Assembly (NCBI GenBank): GCA_944548615.1
Contig: OX155972.1
Location: 9,130,159-9,194,158, forward strand
Reading direction: 5' to 3'
DNA: 64,000 nucleotides
From: Micropterix aruncella
Lineage: Eukaryota; Arthropoda; Insecta; Lepidoptera; Micropterigidae
Below the pieces are notes generated by a model. That model worked only from the letters and a program-made list of their open reading frames with translations. It did not search any database and was not told where the DNA came from. Shown piece by piece: positions 22,240-33,336 of the stretch (position 1 is the stretch's first letter; every line of letters starts with the position of its first letter). Made by a program: the position numbers and the translations under genes.

Positions 22240-23345
22240 TCATGTTGACTGATAAATGATGTTACATTTACGCTACATTTGCGCGTAAAATGTTTCCGGT
22301 ATCAGTTATCAACAATCATGGAATGGGGCAATATCAAAAATCGTGTTTTAACAAAAGTGTGGCTTGGAACTGGGCGATATCTTTCAGAATGTGCAGCGCC
22401 TCTGAGTTAATTGTAGGTTTGTGTATCATGCTCTAAAGTTGTTCGAGGATACTGTTAAAGTAATCCACCATCCAAGATCTGGCCGTCCGCACGATGTGAG
22501 GGCTCTCATAGCCGTTAAAGCGCTCCGGAAGCAGAAAACTTTTGCTCGGGAGAGGAACATCTCGTTAGTATCCATAAAGTGCATTATAAAAGATGACTTG
22601 GGACTCCAAGCATACAAACGACACACCAGGCACTTACCCTCGGAAGCGTTGAAGCTAAACGGAATCGAACGCAATGTGTCGCCAGTATGCAAAGAACGCT
22701 CACAGACGAATTTTGTATACTGACCACAAAATATTCACCGTAGACGAATTGTTCGCTAATCAAAAAGATAGAGTATATGCTTCGTCATGATGATATCCGT
22801 CGGAACTTACTCCGAATGTTCAGCGAGGTCACCATCCGACTTCTGTGATGGTATTTTGGTGTGTTGTCTATGATGGCATCAACGAGCACCACTTTTGTGA
22901 AAAAAAGGGGTCTACATTTCGGCAAAAGTGTATCAAACTGACATTTTGGAAAACAGGTCGTGGACTTTTCAACAAGACTGCGCTCCAGCCCACAAGGCAA
23001 AAACGACTCAAGAGTGGTTTAAAAAACTATACCGAACTTCATTTCCACGGATGATTGGACAGCTGGTTCCCCAGACCTGAATACTTTGGACTACAAGTTC
23101 TGGTCAGTTTTAGAGGCTATGGCTTGCTTTACTCTACTCCCAAATATTAAGTCTAAAGCGCGCTCTTGTCTGAGCAGTGCCAAATTTCCCAATGTATGAG
23201 GTGCGTACTGAGATAAATGGCCAGACAAACTTCGGTCGTGCTGGAAAGAAAATAGTGGCAATTTCGAATATTATATTGCTGAAGTGTATAACCTAATTTA
23301 TAAACCAACCGTGTATAATGACACATGGCAAGAATCACCAAAACC
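22240..23345 (+). pseudogene. Tc1/mariner-superfamily transposase remnant
   Basis: Frame-shifted pieces in order: a helix-turn-helix part (SGRPHDVRALIAVKALRKQK; IIKDDLGLQAYKRHTRHL), a FTVDE segment near 22736, VMVFWCVVYDG near 22846, QQDCAPAHKAKTTQEWFKK near 22970, and a SPDLN-like third catalytic region near 23075 (changed). This is IS630/Tc1/mariner architecture. Several frameshifts, no intact ORF. It lies in intron G-H of gene 1. Confidence 0.85.
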
Positions 23346-23570
23346 AAAAAAAATAATTTATGTTATGAACACCACCGCCTCTTTAATCGCAAAGACGGAA
23401 ACTAATTAAAAAAATATATATAATACAAAAAAAAAATATTGAAAGTGTGGGCTAAGTTTGTTATCATTGGATTTGGCCCACAGAAAATGCTTTTTCCCTC
23501 AGAACACCCAAAAGGAAACACGCATATATGTAAAAAGTTCGCGTTTAATACGCCCCAAAGGCAACACTCC

Positions 23571-24997
23571 TTAACCCCTCACGTTGCGAGGTAAAAACTC
23601 ACCTATCACTTTTGCGCGCGACATATTCGCGCAAAAAATCGACGCGAGTCAACGGCCTTGAGAAAAACGATCATAACTTATAAACCACTAAACGGATTAA
23701 AAAAAGATAAAGAGAAAAATGATCGCATTGAAATTTGACATATAAAACATTATAACCTTATCTCGTAAAACAATTAAGATAATAATGAATAAATATTACA
23801 AAATTGGCAAACTGAAAAAACTCGCCTATAAAATCATTTCGATTTTTTTGTAAATACAGTTTTTGTAAATATCAAAAATTGTAAATACAGTTATGTTCTT
23901 TATTAAATGCTTTACCAAAACGATATTTTTTTTTTACTTATTTGCATACAAAAATACGGAAAAAATATTTATTTATTCAGCCAAGAAAAATTGTATGTAT
24001 TCTCGTAAAAAAAAATTTTTTAAATTTTTAATTTGTGACTACTTATGGTATTTTTTTATATGAAATTCTTTCAAAATAACTTTATTACTACATCACTTCT
24101 TCTTAGAAATCACACCAGAACTTTGAGCTTTGTCTGATATTATAGAAAAATCTAAAGTTTTGAGAGTTTCCGCGTCCGAACCTAATAATAAACTTTGAAT
24201 GCCCATAATATAAAATTCGTTAGATTTTTTCAATTATATTGTCTTATCATAGACTTATTATATGTCTAATAACTAATTACTATACTCCAAAGAGTCACAT
24301 TTCATCGAAAAACTATGGAAAATCGCACTTTTTTCTCTCATAGTAATTATCAAAACAAGTTTCATTTTCGCGAGCCATATTAGAAAACAACATATAATGT
24401 TCAAAATACGCCTAATTATGTGATAACTTAGGATGTAAATGAAGCAATACCTATTTTATTAGTAAATTAAAGCGACATTACGTCATGTTTCGCGATATAT
24501 CGGGATATTTCACAAACATTACAAAATAAAAACGGCCATTTTTTCGCGAGCCGTTTGTTGTTGCCAAAGTGTTTTCTTCGAAAATTCGTGAAAAACAGCA
24601 AATGGACTGTCTAAATTGACTAATCCTAATGCCTAAACTACTTAAAAATGGAAATTACTCACTTTTATCCGGTATACACTGCACTTATATCCACAAAACA
24701 CTTCACAAAACAAACATTTCGCGGAACTACGCGGCCGCCGCGCGCTGGCCGATCAAGACTGCCGTCTGACGTTTATGCTGACTTTTTAATTCGCCGATCG
24801 ATATTATCGCCGCTGGCCGCCGGATTAAAGATTATTCGGCCATGTATTTCAGCCGTCAGAAAGCATAAAGTACGACGTTTCGAATCGTAAATTGCATTTT
24901 TCGCAGCGGCGAGCGCGATATCCAAAATCGGATGTTACGGATTGTAGGCGGCCGCCATACATGTCCCCAAATGGATGTTACGTGCTCAGCGGGTTAA
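23571..24997 (+). mobile_element. 1.4-kb TTAA element, copy 3
   Basis: It runs from TTAACCCCTCACGTTGCGAGG to GTGCTCAGCGGGTTAA (1427 bp), both TTAA intact. Closest to copy 2. It contains the shared core at about 23660-23835. No transposase. Confidence 0.9.
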
Positions 24998-26017
24998 AGA
25001 TGCCGTTTTCTCGGCGTGTCACGTGCGCGATCACAAAAAACCTGCTCCCGTCAAAAATTACAGTTGTTTCTGTCACATGAAAAAAATCCCGAGGGAATAC
25101 GTCTTGTAAGATAAACCCTCACATTACGTGACAATACACGTCACCTCAGCAGCAATTAAATAGTCCAAACATGCCCCAGGCTGTGTGCAAGGAAAAACAT
25201 TAGTTAAAATCATACCAGTCCGCGTCGGAAAATATCCCCAAATGAAAGTATATTGCTTACCAGAGTTCTGCGAACTTTCTCACATCATCAAACCGGCATT
25301 TTACAAACCCTTCCAAGCGTAAAATTTTGACAGCTCACTCGTCCACCATTTCGCTCCAACCGGCCGGATTTTGACGTATGGTCGAACATAGCGGCGTTCA
25401 GTGCGGCCAGTATCGCTCTTTAATAAATACAAAACCGCGGTCTTGACCGATCTCGTGAGAGCTCGGCGCATCTCTATCTGTCAAACCCGACATTTACGAT
25501 AGTTCACGAACATTTTTATTTAATTGTCAAAATATGGGAAAAATGCACGAAAACAGTGAAAAACCACCAGAAAACATAAAAAACACCGGAAAACCATGAA
25601 AAACAGGTTCGGCGAGTATATTGGCACTCAGGTGCGAAAACAAAACAACAAAAAAAGCGGTTTTTGTTACAAGTATTCATAGATAATCACAATAAATGTT
25701 TTCATTTTATCACGAAAAAACCGCGTGACAGAACTTACGAATGCACTAGGTGCAATATCTTTTAGTAAATTTTATAAATTATTCTCAGTTTTATTTGTAA
25801 CCATAACTACAACGATGTTACACTGCCGCCGAGTAATTATGTGGGTTATTATCGAATCAGTTATGAATATATTATAAGTTACCAATTAGTACTATTTAAA
25901 AATACCAATTAGTAGTGAAACTTAGGGGGGTCCTAATGCGACTCCGCCCGCCGAATTATACGCACTAGCTTACCTGCCATCGTATCGATTTGAAGGGTTC
26001 GTTATCGCGTTTGGCAG
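24998..26017. other. Intron G-H, last part
   Basis: No recognisable ORF or repeat. GC content rises towards 25930 before the terminal exon. The acceptor GTTTGGCAG at 26009-26017 ends it. Confidence 0.5.
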
Positions 26018-26491
26018 GTATTAACGGATGCGTCTGTGCACTCGGAGACTCCGCATCCGGCCGCCGATGCGTATCGCGAGAGCTGCGCCCCGGAGAGGGA
26101 GCCCCGGCGCTCCCCGGCCCCCGAGAAACACGAGCCGCTGCTGCCGGCCCTCGATGCGCCCTTCGACTTCCAGCAGCTGGCCCGGCCCGGCGCCCCGGGA
26201 GGGGCCGAGGCGCCCGCGCGGGCCCGAGGGCCACCGGGGCCCGGCCGGGTGGGCCCCGACCGTCCCGGGGAGCCGTCCCCGGCCGAGCGCGGGCCGCGGC
26301 CGCCCTACTCGGCCCGCGGCCCCGGCTGGCGGCCCGTGCGGCCCGCCGGCCCGCCGCCCCCCGGCGACCGCTTCGACGGGCCGCGCCAGCGAGCTCCCCG
26401 CCCCTTCGGCTTCGCGCCCTTCCGCTACCCGCCGCCGCGGGGAGCCCGCGGACAGCGCAGGCCCATGCGGCCCCAGCGCGGCTTCTGGTGA
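26018..26491 (+). CDS. Gene 1 terminal exon H, GC-rich Pro/Arg/Gly-rich tail
   Basis: Acceptor GTTTGGCAG, phase 0; 158 codons ending FW-TGA at 26489-26491. It begins VLTDASVHSETPHPAAD and continues as a Pro/Arg/Ala/Gly-rich disordered tail with GPRPPYSARGPGWRP, GDRFDGPRQR, FRYPPPRGARGQRR and a final RPQRGFW. RG-rich tails bind RNA or are arginine-methylated in many nuclear proteins. Codon third positions are nearly all G or C, quite unlike exons A-G. Joined to them it completes a 415-codon frame. I suspect an RNA-processing regulator (RPRD2-like and similar proteins have such tails), but the identity is not established. Confidence 0.75.
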   Translation, partial: VLTDASVHSETPHPAADAYRESCAPEREPRRSPAPEKHEPLLPALDAPFDFQQLARPGAPGGAEAPARARGPPGPGRVGPDRPGEPSPAERGPRPPYSARGPGWRPVRPAGPPPPGDRFDGPRQRAPRPFGFAPFRYPPPRGARGQRRPMRPQRGFW

Positions 26492-26639
26492 TCTCTAGCT
26501 TAACTGCCCTCGTTCGGTAAACCCAATTATCTTTTCGAATTTCGACAACAAAACGAAAACCGAATTAGTACGCGCAATTCGCTCGGCTATACGCTCGGGA
26601 ACGATGAATCCGCGACTTATAACCTACGTAACCCTTAAT

Positions 26640-27175
26640 ATCTCGAAAACTAAGAATGGACTCGAACGGTATAGCTTCCACGAAGGTCTCGGATGTGCGA
26701 CCCTACCTCCGGATATAACTATTTACTCCCCGTCTCGGACGATAGAATTCTAGAAATATTTGTTTCGCAGAAATCGAACATTCCCTAACGCCACAAACGC
26801 GAACTGAAAAAATACCACATTCTCGCAGTGTGCCGTCGCCGGGAACGACTTTACTGTTCCCCTTCGCGCGGCGGAAGTCGACGCTCATTCCCCGTCGGCC
26901 GAATCTCCATTTCGCATCATTAAAGATCTCGGTCTCCAGGAAAATAATTAAATCCTTCCTAGAAAATGTATCTAAAACTGCAATTTCCACACATCAAATT
27001 CTATGACTTCGAAGGGGGAGCGAATGTGCGGTAAAATGTACACTCACATATCGCGAGACAGCTGTCCTAAACCCACCACTACCGGTCGTTAGTCCAGAAT
27101 TTACCGCTCACCCCCAGAAGTATAATAATAATAATAATAGTGAATTCCATGGAAGCTCCATTTGTATATTATTTA
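26640..27175 (+). pseudogene. Degraded LINE nuclease-domain fragment
   Basis: Forward-strand relative of the minus-strand unit at 6928-7616. The 3' end is clear (CTATGACTTCGAAGGGGGAG; CAGCTGTCCTAAACCCACCA; TGAATTCCATGGAAGCTCCA). Coding similarity upstream is heavily decayed. It starts about 150 bases after the stop codon of gene 1 and may form part of its 3' UTR. Confidence 0.6.
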
Positions 27176-27876
27176 TTCGCATATTTACCATATTAATAAT
27201 AAATAAATACCAGGATCGCATCTTATATATTTTTTTTAAACAGAACAAAAACAAATGCAATGAAATAAAAATTTGATTTTTCATTTTCTGTTTTAGCCTC
27301 TTTGGTGGCATTACTTAACAGCACTGAAAAGTTTTATGAAGTTTATTTGAGTATTATTAAATATTTTATTAAATACTTTTTATTCCAATCAGCTAGCATT
27401 CTTAGTTTCCGAGATATTCATGTTTAAGTTGGTAACCCGGATTCATTACTTCCGAGTATATGTCAGTTTCCACCAGAACAGTATGAGCACAAACACCGCA
27501 GAATTGGATTCATACTTTGAGTTATTGACCATTTCAAAGTTCGCATTTGAATTAAAATAGCAGAATTTCGATTCGGATTATTTGTAAATAAGCACACCCG
27601 AATGTATTTTGCGTGAACAGCTATAAATCAAAAATAAAAACTGTTTCCCGTAAGAAAACAATGCAAAAAACGAATCTTATTCTTGAAGATAAAAAGAAAA
27701 TAATAATATGTAAAATTACATAGTCTATATTGTAAGATTTTATTGTAAATCATGTTTGAAATGTTACATGTATTTTGATTTTTTGTAGTTGTGTGTTTTC
27801 TCCCAATATACAAAAAAAATGGCATGAAATATCTATGAGTATTTAATTTCGTTTATTGCAGGTGTTATGTTATGAG
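27176..27876. other. Intergenic AT-rich stretch
   Basis: Several AATAAA-like hexamers (for example at about 27198 and 27265) could serve as polyadenylation signals for gene 1. Nothing else is seen. Confidence 0.35.
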
Positions 27877-28091
27877 TTGAATCCAGTCATTTACAGTTTA
27901 TTGAATCCAGTCATTTACAGTTTGTTGAATCCAGTCATTTACAGTATGTTGGATCCAGTCATTTACACTTCCTTGAATCCAGTCATTTACACTTCCTTGA
28001 ATCCAGTCATTCACAGTTTATTGAATCCAGTCATTTACTGTTCGTTGAATCCAGTCATTACAGTTCGTTGAATCCAGTCATTTACAGTTCA
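27877..28091 (+). repeat. 24-bp minisatellite, nine copies
   Basis: The unit TTGAATCCAGTCATTTACAG plus four variable bases is repeated nine times; the eighth has lost one base. Read on the + strand the first units are open and give the octamer LNPVIYSL. A CAG preceded by pyrimidines lies just upstream (27860). Confidence 0.9.
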
Positions 28092-28508
28092 ATGAGAAGA
28101 GCTTTTTCTGATGGTCCTGTAAGTGTACACAGTTCCTGGCCATATTAGACGCACCATGCCTTTTCTTTACCATGCAGTTTTCAAATATTGTCAAACTTTC
28201 ATACATCGCTTACTTACAGTGTTTATAGTTACTAATTAAAGGGCCCCGCAGACAGACGCGGTCTGCGGTGGCGGGCGCGGTGGCGGTCTGTTGCATATTA
28301 TCTGAATGTATCAAGAAGCGCATACACGTGCGGGCACATCTGCGGTCTGTTCGCGTTCGACCGCCACCGCGACCGCGCCCGCCGGGGCACGCACACTGAC
28401 GCGGGCGCGGGCGCGGTCTTGCGCCACACTGGCGCGGTCAGTTGTGATTTTTCGCAACTGACCGCAGACCGCGTCGTATTTTCATTGTGTTTGCTCACGT
28501 GCGCAGCT

Positions 28509-28640
28509 ATGGCGAGTGCAGAGGATTCTCTAACGACGGAAGTTTTAATTGAATTTTAATTGAAAATGTACGAAAGTGGCCTATATTGTACGATGTAAGT
28601 CATGAAGAATATAAAAACAACGAAGAATATAAAAACAACA
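28509..28640 (+). pseudogene. MADF-like protein remnant of the Harbinger element
   Basis: MASAEDSLTTEVLIEF is followed by a stop; a frame-shifted continuation reads like the MADF signature (leucine-tyrosine-Asp ... HEEYKN). Harbinger elements usually pair a transposase with a second DNA-binding protein of the Myb/MADF kind, which fits. Only the first about 40 codons are recognisable. Confidence 0.5.
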
Positions 28641-28769
28641 AAAATTCCTTTGTCGCTATTTTTCCCATAGCCTCCAACGTCAATGCTAATAAATTTATAG
28701 TCTGGTCCTACAATTGCGAGCAAGACAAAAGAAAATTTTTTTAAGTACGAAAAATAAGTTGAGCCTGTT

Positions 28770-28975
28770 TTATTTGGACACTGTATTGTAACATGCTAAT
28801 CGCTCCACTGGTTCTATAGACCTCCTCCAGTTGGTATGTTGTTTTTTAATGTCATTTTTTATTTTATCCAAAATGAAGTCGAAACATTCAAACGACATTC
28901 TAAAGTATATAAAAAATCTCGCTTCATCTAATCGCAGTTGTGGATACAAGGTTGCGAATTCTCCACACGTTGCTC
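28770..28975 (-). pseudogene. Harbinger transposase N-terminal remnant
   Basis: Minus-strand reading: CGEFATLYPQLRLDEARFF, then a helix-rich stretch ending in RRSIEPVERLA. This pattern precedes the DDE domain in PIF/Harbinger transposases. The frame is lost beyond this point and the catalytic part is absent. Confidence 0.6.
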
Positions 28976-29026
28976 GTTTTTTATTGATTTTGTGACACCA
29001 TAGCTTTCTTTTTTTTCTGCAAGTAG

Positions 29027-29340
29027 TTAACCCTTGGAGTAAATGGGTATTTTCATGGATGCATCTGTCTCTTTTGCAGGATTTTCGGCGACATCGACCT
29101 TAAAGTACTATAACTACGAAACTACTACACCAATCATAAAAAGAACAACTGCACAATGATTGCATTGAAATTTCGAATATAGAATATTGAAATATCATTT
29201 TGTAAAACAATTAGATAATTATGAATAAATATGAGAACGTCAAAGAAGTGAAAAAAACGCGGAACCAGATCTGGTCGTATCATACTCAACGGATAATTGT
29301 TTCAGAACCAGATTTGGTCGTATCATACTCAAGGGGTTAA
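29027..29340 (+). mobile_element. piggyBac-like MITE, 314 bp, nested
   Basis: It runs from TTAACCCTTGGAGTAAATGGG to ACTCAAGGGGTTAA, inserted in the Harbinger element. Forward-oriented relative to the reverse copies at 20288 and 34579. Short inverted ends CCCTTGGAGTA / TACTCAAGGGG. Confidence 0.9.
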
Positions 29341-29929
29341 TAAAATATTATTATAAAAAATATATTAATATTATTAAATATATCGTTGCAATTACTTAAT
29401 CAATAGTTATTGGTAGTTTGTCGTTTACCTTTTGTCGTTGTCCGCACATAGTGCAAGAAGAAGCAACGCATCCTCATCTCGCTGACGTTGCCGGACGTTG
29501 CTCATGTCGGACGGAGGTTAAACGAACACTGATCTATCTAGAAGCCGCAGTAGGCCGCGACCGCGCCCGCGTCAGTGTGTGATCCGAGTGACCGCGACCT
29601 GGACCGCCACCGCGCCCGCCACCGCAGACCGCGTCTGTCTGCGGGGCCCTTAAAATATATTGTTGTTTACTCATATTATAAATATATTTCAACATATTTC
29701 AATCACTGTCATTATTAGAAAAGGACCTTACCGCATGGAATAATGAAATATCTAAAGTTTTTCTGGAGGTACTAACTTTTTAATAAAACCTGAATTCTAT
29801 ATACTGGATAAGAACCTAGAGGTTATAAATGTATTCCATAAAATATTTTTGATATTTAAACGTTCTGCTCTAGAAGTTTCGCAACTGACACCTGCTGGTT
29901 AATCAAAAAATTATACTGTAAGGTATATT

Positions 29930-31080
29930 TCATAAACATAATTCACTCCGCCAGACTTACAGCATACAGACTGAAGTGTTTGGGCGAGTGGAACCATGGA
30001 AGGCACAATCATCCTTAGCTAAACCTCCTCCGCAGTGGCTCCAAGGCCACATTGCGGATGCCTGGTTCACCAACGGATCAGGACCAAATGGACGTTTTGG
30101 GGCAGGCGTGTACGGGCCCAAAACCAATCACAGAATCAGCATCTCCCTTGGACAATATGCCACGGTTTTCCAAGCCGAAGTTTTTGTCATATTGAAATGC
30201 ATAAACTTTAAAGTCGACTTGAGTAAAAAAATAGAAAAATCGTCATCTGCTCTGACAGCAGAGCAGCATTGGACGCTCTGGCTAAAGCCACCACAGAATT
30301 TTCTGTGGTCTGGGACTGCATGCAAGAGCTCAACAAATTGGGAAAAGTTAACAAAATCACCTTAATATGGATACTGGGCCATCAAGGCATACCCGGCAAT
30401 GAAGAGGCCGACAGACTGGCAAACTGGGCACACTGGAATGCCCGGTGGAGCCAGTTGTTGGGGTCCCTTTCGCTACAGGTAAGAAGATCATCAGGGACTG
30501 CTTGGAGCAGGAACATCGGGCATCCTGGAAACAGAGCCAGGGATGTCGCCAGAAAAAAGCCATGATGGAGCAACCACTACAAAAGAAAACCAAGGCCCTA
30601 CTTGACATGAGCAAGATGAACCTTAGAACTACTATCGGTCTCCTCACCGTACACACGACCCTTAGATAACATCTATTCAACCTTGGCTTGACCGAGAGCA
30701 AGGACTGCCGAATGTGTGGCGAAGAACCTGACGACAGCATACACATTGTTGGTCACTGCCCAGGCCTCGCTGCAAAAAGTCACAGTTTACTGGGACGAGC
30801 TTTTCTCAAACCCAGGGATCTGCCCAACTTGAGGGTCAGTGATCTGCTTGGACTGGTAAGCAGTACTGGACTACTAGCTTACCACTGTCCCAACCACAAA
30901 GTGGGTAGTTACAAATGATCTTATAGATCCAGGTGACATCAAGGGCTGAAAACAAGCCTCCACTCCGTTTACTACTACTGATACTACTACTTCAACTGCT
31001 GGAATGCTAATACCACCGATCGGTGGTTTTTCCGCTGTGACTTGCGGGCAGCCGATCTTCTTATTCATTCAATTATGTAA
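29930..31080 (+). pseudogene. LINE pol C-terminal part with RNase H, broken
   Basis: Pieces in at least three frames: an RNase H-like domain (WFTNGSGPNGRFGAGVYGP; QAEVFVILKC; CSDSRAALDALAKA-type segment; WILGHQGIPGNEEADRLAN) and a C-terminal zinc-knuckle-like region (CRMCGEEPDDSIHIVGHCP). This order is that of I/R1/jockey-type LINEs. The 3' UTR ends at about 31080. No intact ORF. Confidence 0.8.
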
Positions 31081-31324
31081 TTCTACTTCCAGCGGCTGAG
31101 TAAACTAAAATATATTTTAATTTATTATAATAAACACGAGAAGTAAGCAGTGTAATAAAGTTTGACAATATAGAAAACTGCATATTGTAACAAAAATCCA
31201 AATTTGCATGGCCTGTTATGTTTCAGAAACATGTTGCACGCATTGCAACATGCTTCGTGTGCATTTCTTGTGTTTTATATGGGTATTACTCAGGTTTTGA
31301 GTTGTTTCATAATCCTTGTTCCAG

Positions 31325-31461
31325 GTCTACGAGCATCTCTCCAAAATAATCACATAAAAGCTATGACATTTGAGGGCAAATTAGAAATAGCCGTATTGCA
31401 CGGCCCAATAAAAAATGACCCTCCTGGTGTCCTTGCCGTGACAATAAAAACAAGAGATTGA
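31325..31461 (+). CDS. Possible terminal exon of an unidentified gene
   Basis: An acceptor-like CTTGTTCCAG precedes a frame (phase 1) encoding GLRASLQNNHIKAMTFEGKL ... VLAVTIKTRD, ending TGA at 31459-31461. AATAAA overlaps the stop (31461-31466). The composition looks protein-like and not repeat-like, but I recognise no family and see no partner exon. It could equally be a pseudogene fragment. Confidence 0.25.
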
Positions 31462-31649
31462 ATAAAAAATCAAGTTCGAAAGAACATTTTAATAAATGTA
31501 ATAAATATTACAAAAATATTACTATTTTATTGTGAACATGAGTTGTCATGAGTTTTTTTTAATTTCCTAAAGTTGGTTTAACGACAGGCACATCCGCCTG
31601 TCAAATCTGGCCACGGTACATAGTACAGAAAATGCACGGTGCTCTAATA

Positions 31650-33336
31650 CAGAGGTTCCCGCTTTTTTCTCATAGACAACTTTCAAAATTTTACTGGTTT
31701 CGGTGGACCCCCTGCTGTTATATTTCTACCATATTCCCAAATTATTGCAAGTACAGCACAAGTCGCATTTCATCCCTTTGCACGTCTGAACAAGCGTTAC
31801 GGGTGCGCGGGCGGCGCTTTACAAGTCTCGACACGCGTTGTACTGAATATCGAATATGGAAGCTTTTACAAGTGACAGTCGCTGACCTTCTTAAAATATA
31901 CTACTCAAAAACTAAAGGGGGGTTTAAAAAAAAAGGGAAATTAATGCTAAATAAACATTGATAGGGAAAGCCATGCCACCATTTTTGTTTTTTACTGTCG
32001 AAACTAGATAAATTTTCGTAGATCCCCGCTTACAACTTGTGAACCACCTTTTTTTTTCACGCCAACGTAGACCCCCATCACAGTATCCCAGACAGTAGCT
32101 TCTCTTAGAACTAAATTGAAATCAAAGCGAATACGTCACGAGTCGTAATGGCTCGAATATGGTGATGTTCCGCTACTCGGCCTACGCAGATATCCGAACG
32201 CTCGAAAACGTCGCCAGCCTTTACCTGCTCGTAATGTTAACCAAAACAGAGAGAGGCGTCAGACAAGGGTGCATCTTATCTCCAAACCTCTTCGATTTGA
32301 TCGGCGAACATATAATGAGAAAAGTCCTAGACGAATGGGAGGGTGAAATTCGCATTCTCAATAACCTAAGATTCGCCGACGACACGACCATCATAGGTGC
32401 CGATGAAAATGAGTTGGCGACCCTATTACGCGGGGTGGAGAAGGAAAGCAAGGAGTATGGACTGCACATGAACCGCAGCAAGACCAAACTCATGTTTGTG
32501 GACCGGGCTGGAACCGTGCAACGCACCAACGAGCTGAGTGACCTTCAAGCTGTGAAAGACTTTGTCTATCTGGGCTCCATGATATGCAACGACGAAAACT
32601 GCAAAAAGGAGGTCTCACACAGAAGCCAGATGGCAAGATCGGCCATGAGCAAGCTAGAAAGGCTGTGGAAGAATCGGGGTATAAGTAAGCGGACTAAGGT
32701 CAGGCTGGTTCGAGCTCTGGTTTTCTCGATCTTTCTCTATGCATCGGAGACGTGGACCCTGGAGGCTCGGATATGCACCAAAATCGATGCACTGGAGATG
32801 TAGTGTTGGCGTAAAATGCTAGGAATCCCATGGACAGCACGCCGCACAAACAAATCTCTCCTGGAAGAACTCGGCATCCAAGTGAGGCTCTCCACCGTAT
32901 GCATGAGAAGGGTCCTGCAGTTCTTCGGTCATGTCGCCAGGAGAAACCCAGAGAATCTGGAGAAAATGTTTTTCAGGGGTCAAGTGGAGGGAAGAAGAAG
33001 CAGAGGCAGATCACCGGCCAGATCGAACGGCCTCATCAAAGAAGTTACAAAAGGGTCAATACAATCTGCGACCCGCCATGCAGAAGACAGGTCAAAGTGG
33101 AGGAGCCTCGTAGGCAAACTGTTGTCTAGTGGCCACGATCCTCAATAATGAGGGAACAACGGAGAAGAAGAATGTTAACCGTTCGCGTTCATTCGGACTT
33201 ACCCCTCTGCCCACATTCCTCGCACCCTCTTATCGCAATGCCCTGTAGCTCGAGAGTAAAGCTACTGGTTGGTATACTGTGCCCCCGTCTCCCGTAGACC
33301 CCAGGGGGACCACCTGGAACACTTCAGGAATCACTG
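31650..33336. mobile_element. hAT-like non-autonomous element, split by a LINE
   Basis: It begins CAGAGGTTCCCGCTTTTTTC and ends AGGAATCACTG. An 8-bp TSD with one mismatch flanks it (CTCTAATA 31642-31649; GTCTAATA 33337-33344). Its middle part matches the segments at 61287-61555 and 63151-63420 in intron 4 of gene 2 ('ccagacagtagcttctctta', 'cacattcctcgcaccctctt'). An RTE-like LINE is inserted at 32243-33170. Confidence 0.7.
32243..33170 (+). pseudogene. RTE-like LINE, 5'-truncated, one nonsense codon
   Basis: The TSD AATGTTAACC lies at 32233-32242 and 33171-33180. The reading frame has RT motifs (GVRQGCILSPNLF; FADD at 32372-32383), then YLGSMICNDENCKKEV, LYASETWTL and, after a TAG at 32801-32803 in the same frame, CWRKMLGIPWTARRTN ... 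FFGHVARRNPE. The two halves are one ORF with a single premature stop. The 3' end is a short GAAGAAG-type repeat, typical of RTE elements. 5' truncation occurs just before RT domain 4. Confidence 0.9.

Larger units (their letters stand above)
28240..29650. mobile_element. PIF/Harbinger-type element with 49-bp perfect TIRs
   Basis: The two ends (28240-28288 and 29602-29650) are perfect inverted repeats of 49 bases beginning AGGGCCCCGCAGACAGACGC, bounded by TAA (28237-28239 and 29651-29653). TWA target duplications and GGGCC ends are typical of PIF/Harbinger. Inside are a + strand MADF-like start (ATG at 28509; LIEF, then YDVSHEEYKN in another frame) and a minus-strand remnant at about 28975-28770 of a transposase N-terminus (LRLDEARFFIYFRMSFECFD). 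Both genes are broken. A TTAA MITE is nested at 29027-29340. Confidence 0.85.

Noticed and set aside
25965..26520. Additional long ORFs over the GC-rich exon, including a 176-codon + strand frame and an 89-codon minus frame
   Set aside because: GC-rich DNA has few stops. Only the frame in phase with exon G (26018-26491) has splice support.
25990..26520. CpG-rich bacterial insert or contamination
   Set aside because: The segment continues the gene 1 reading frame from a canonical acceptor and is flanked by ordinary AT-rich sequence and a LINE found elsewhere in the window.
27877..28091. CRISPR-like array of 24-bp repeats
   Set aside because: The units are directly abutting without unique spacers, in an insect genome: a minisatellite.
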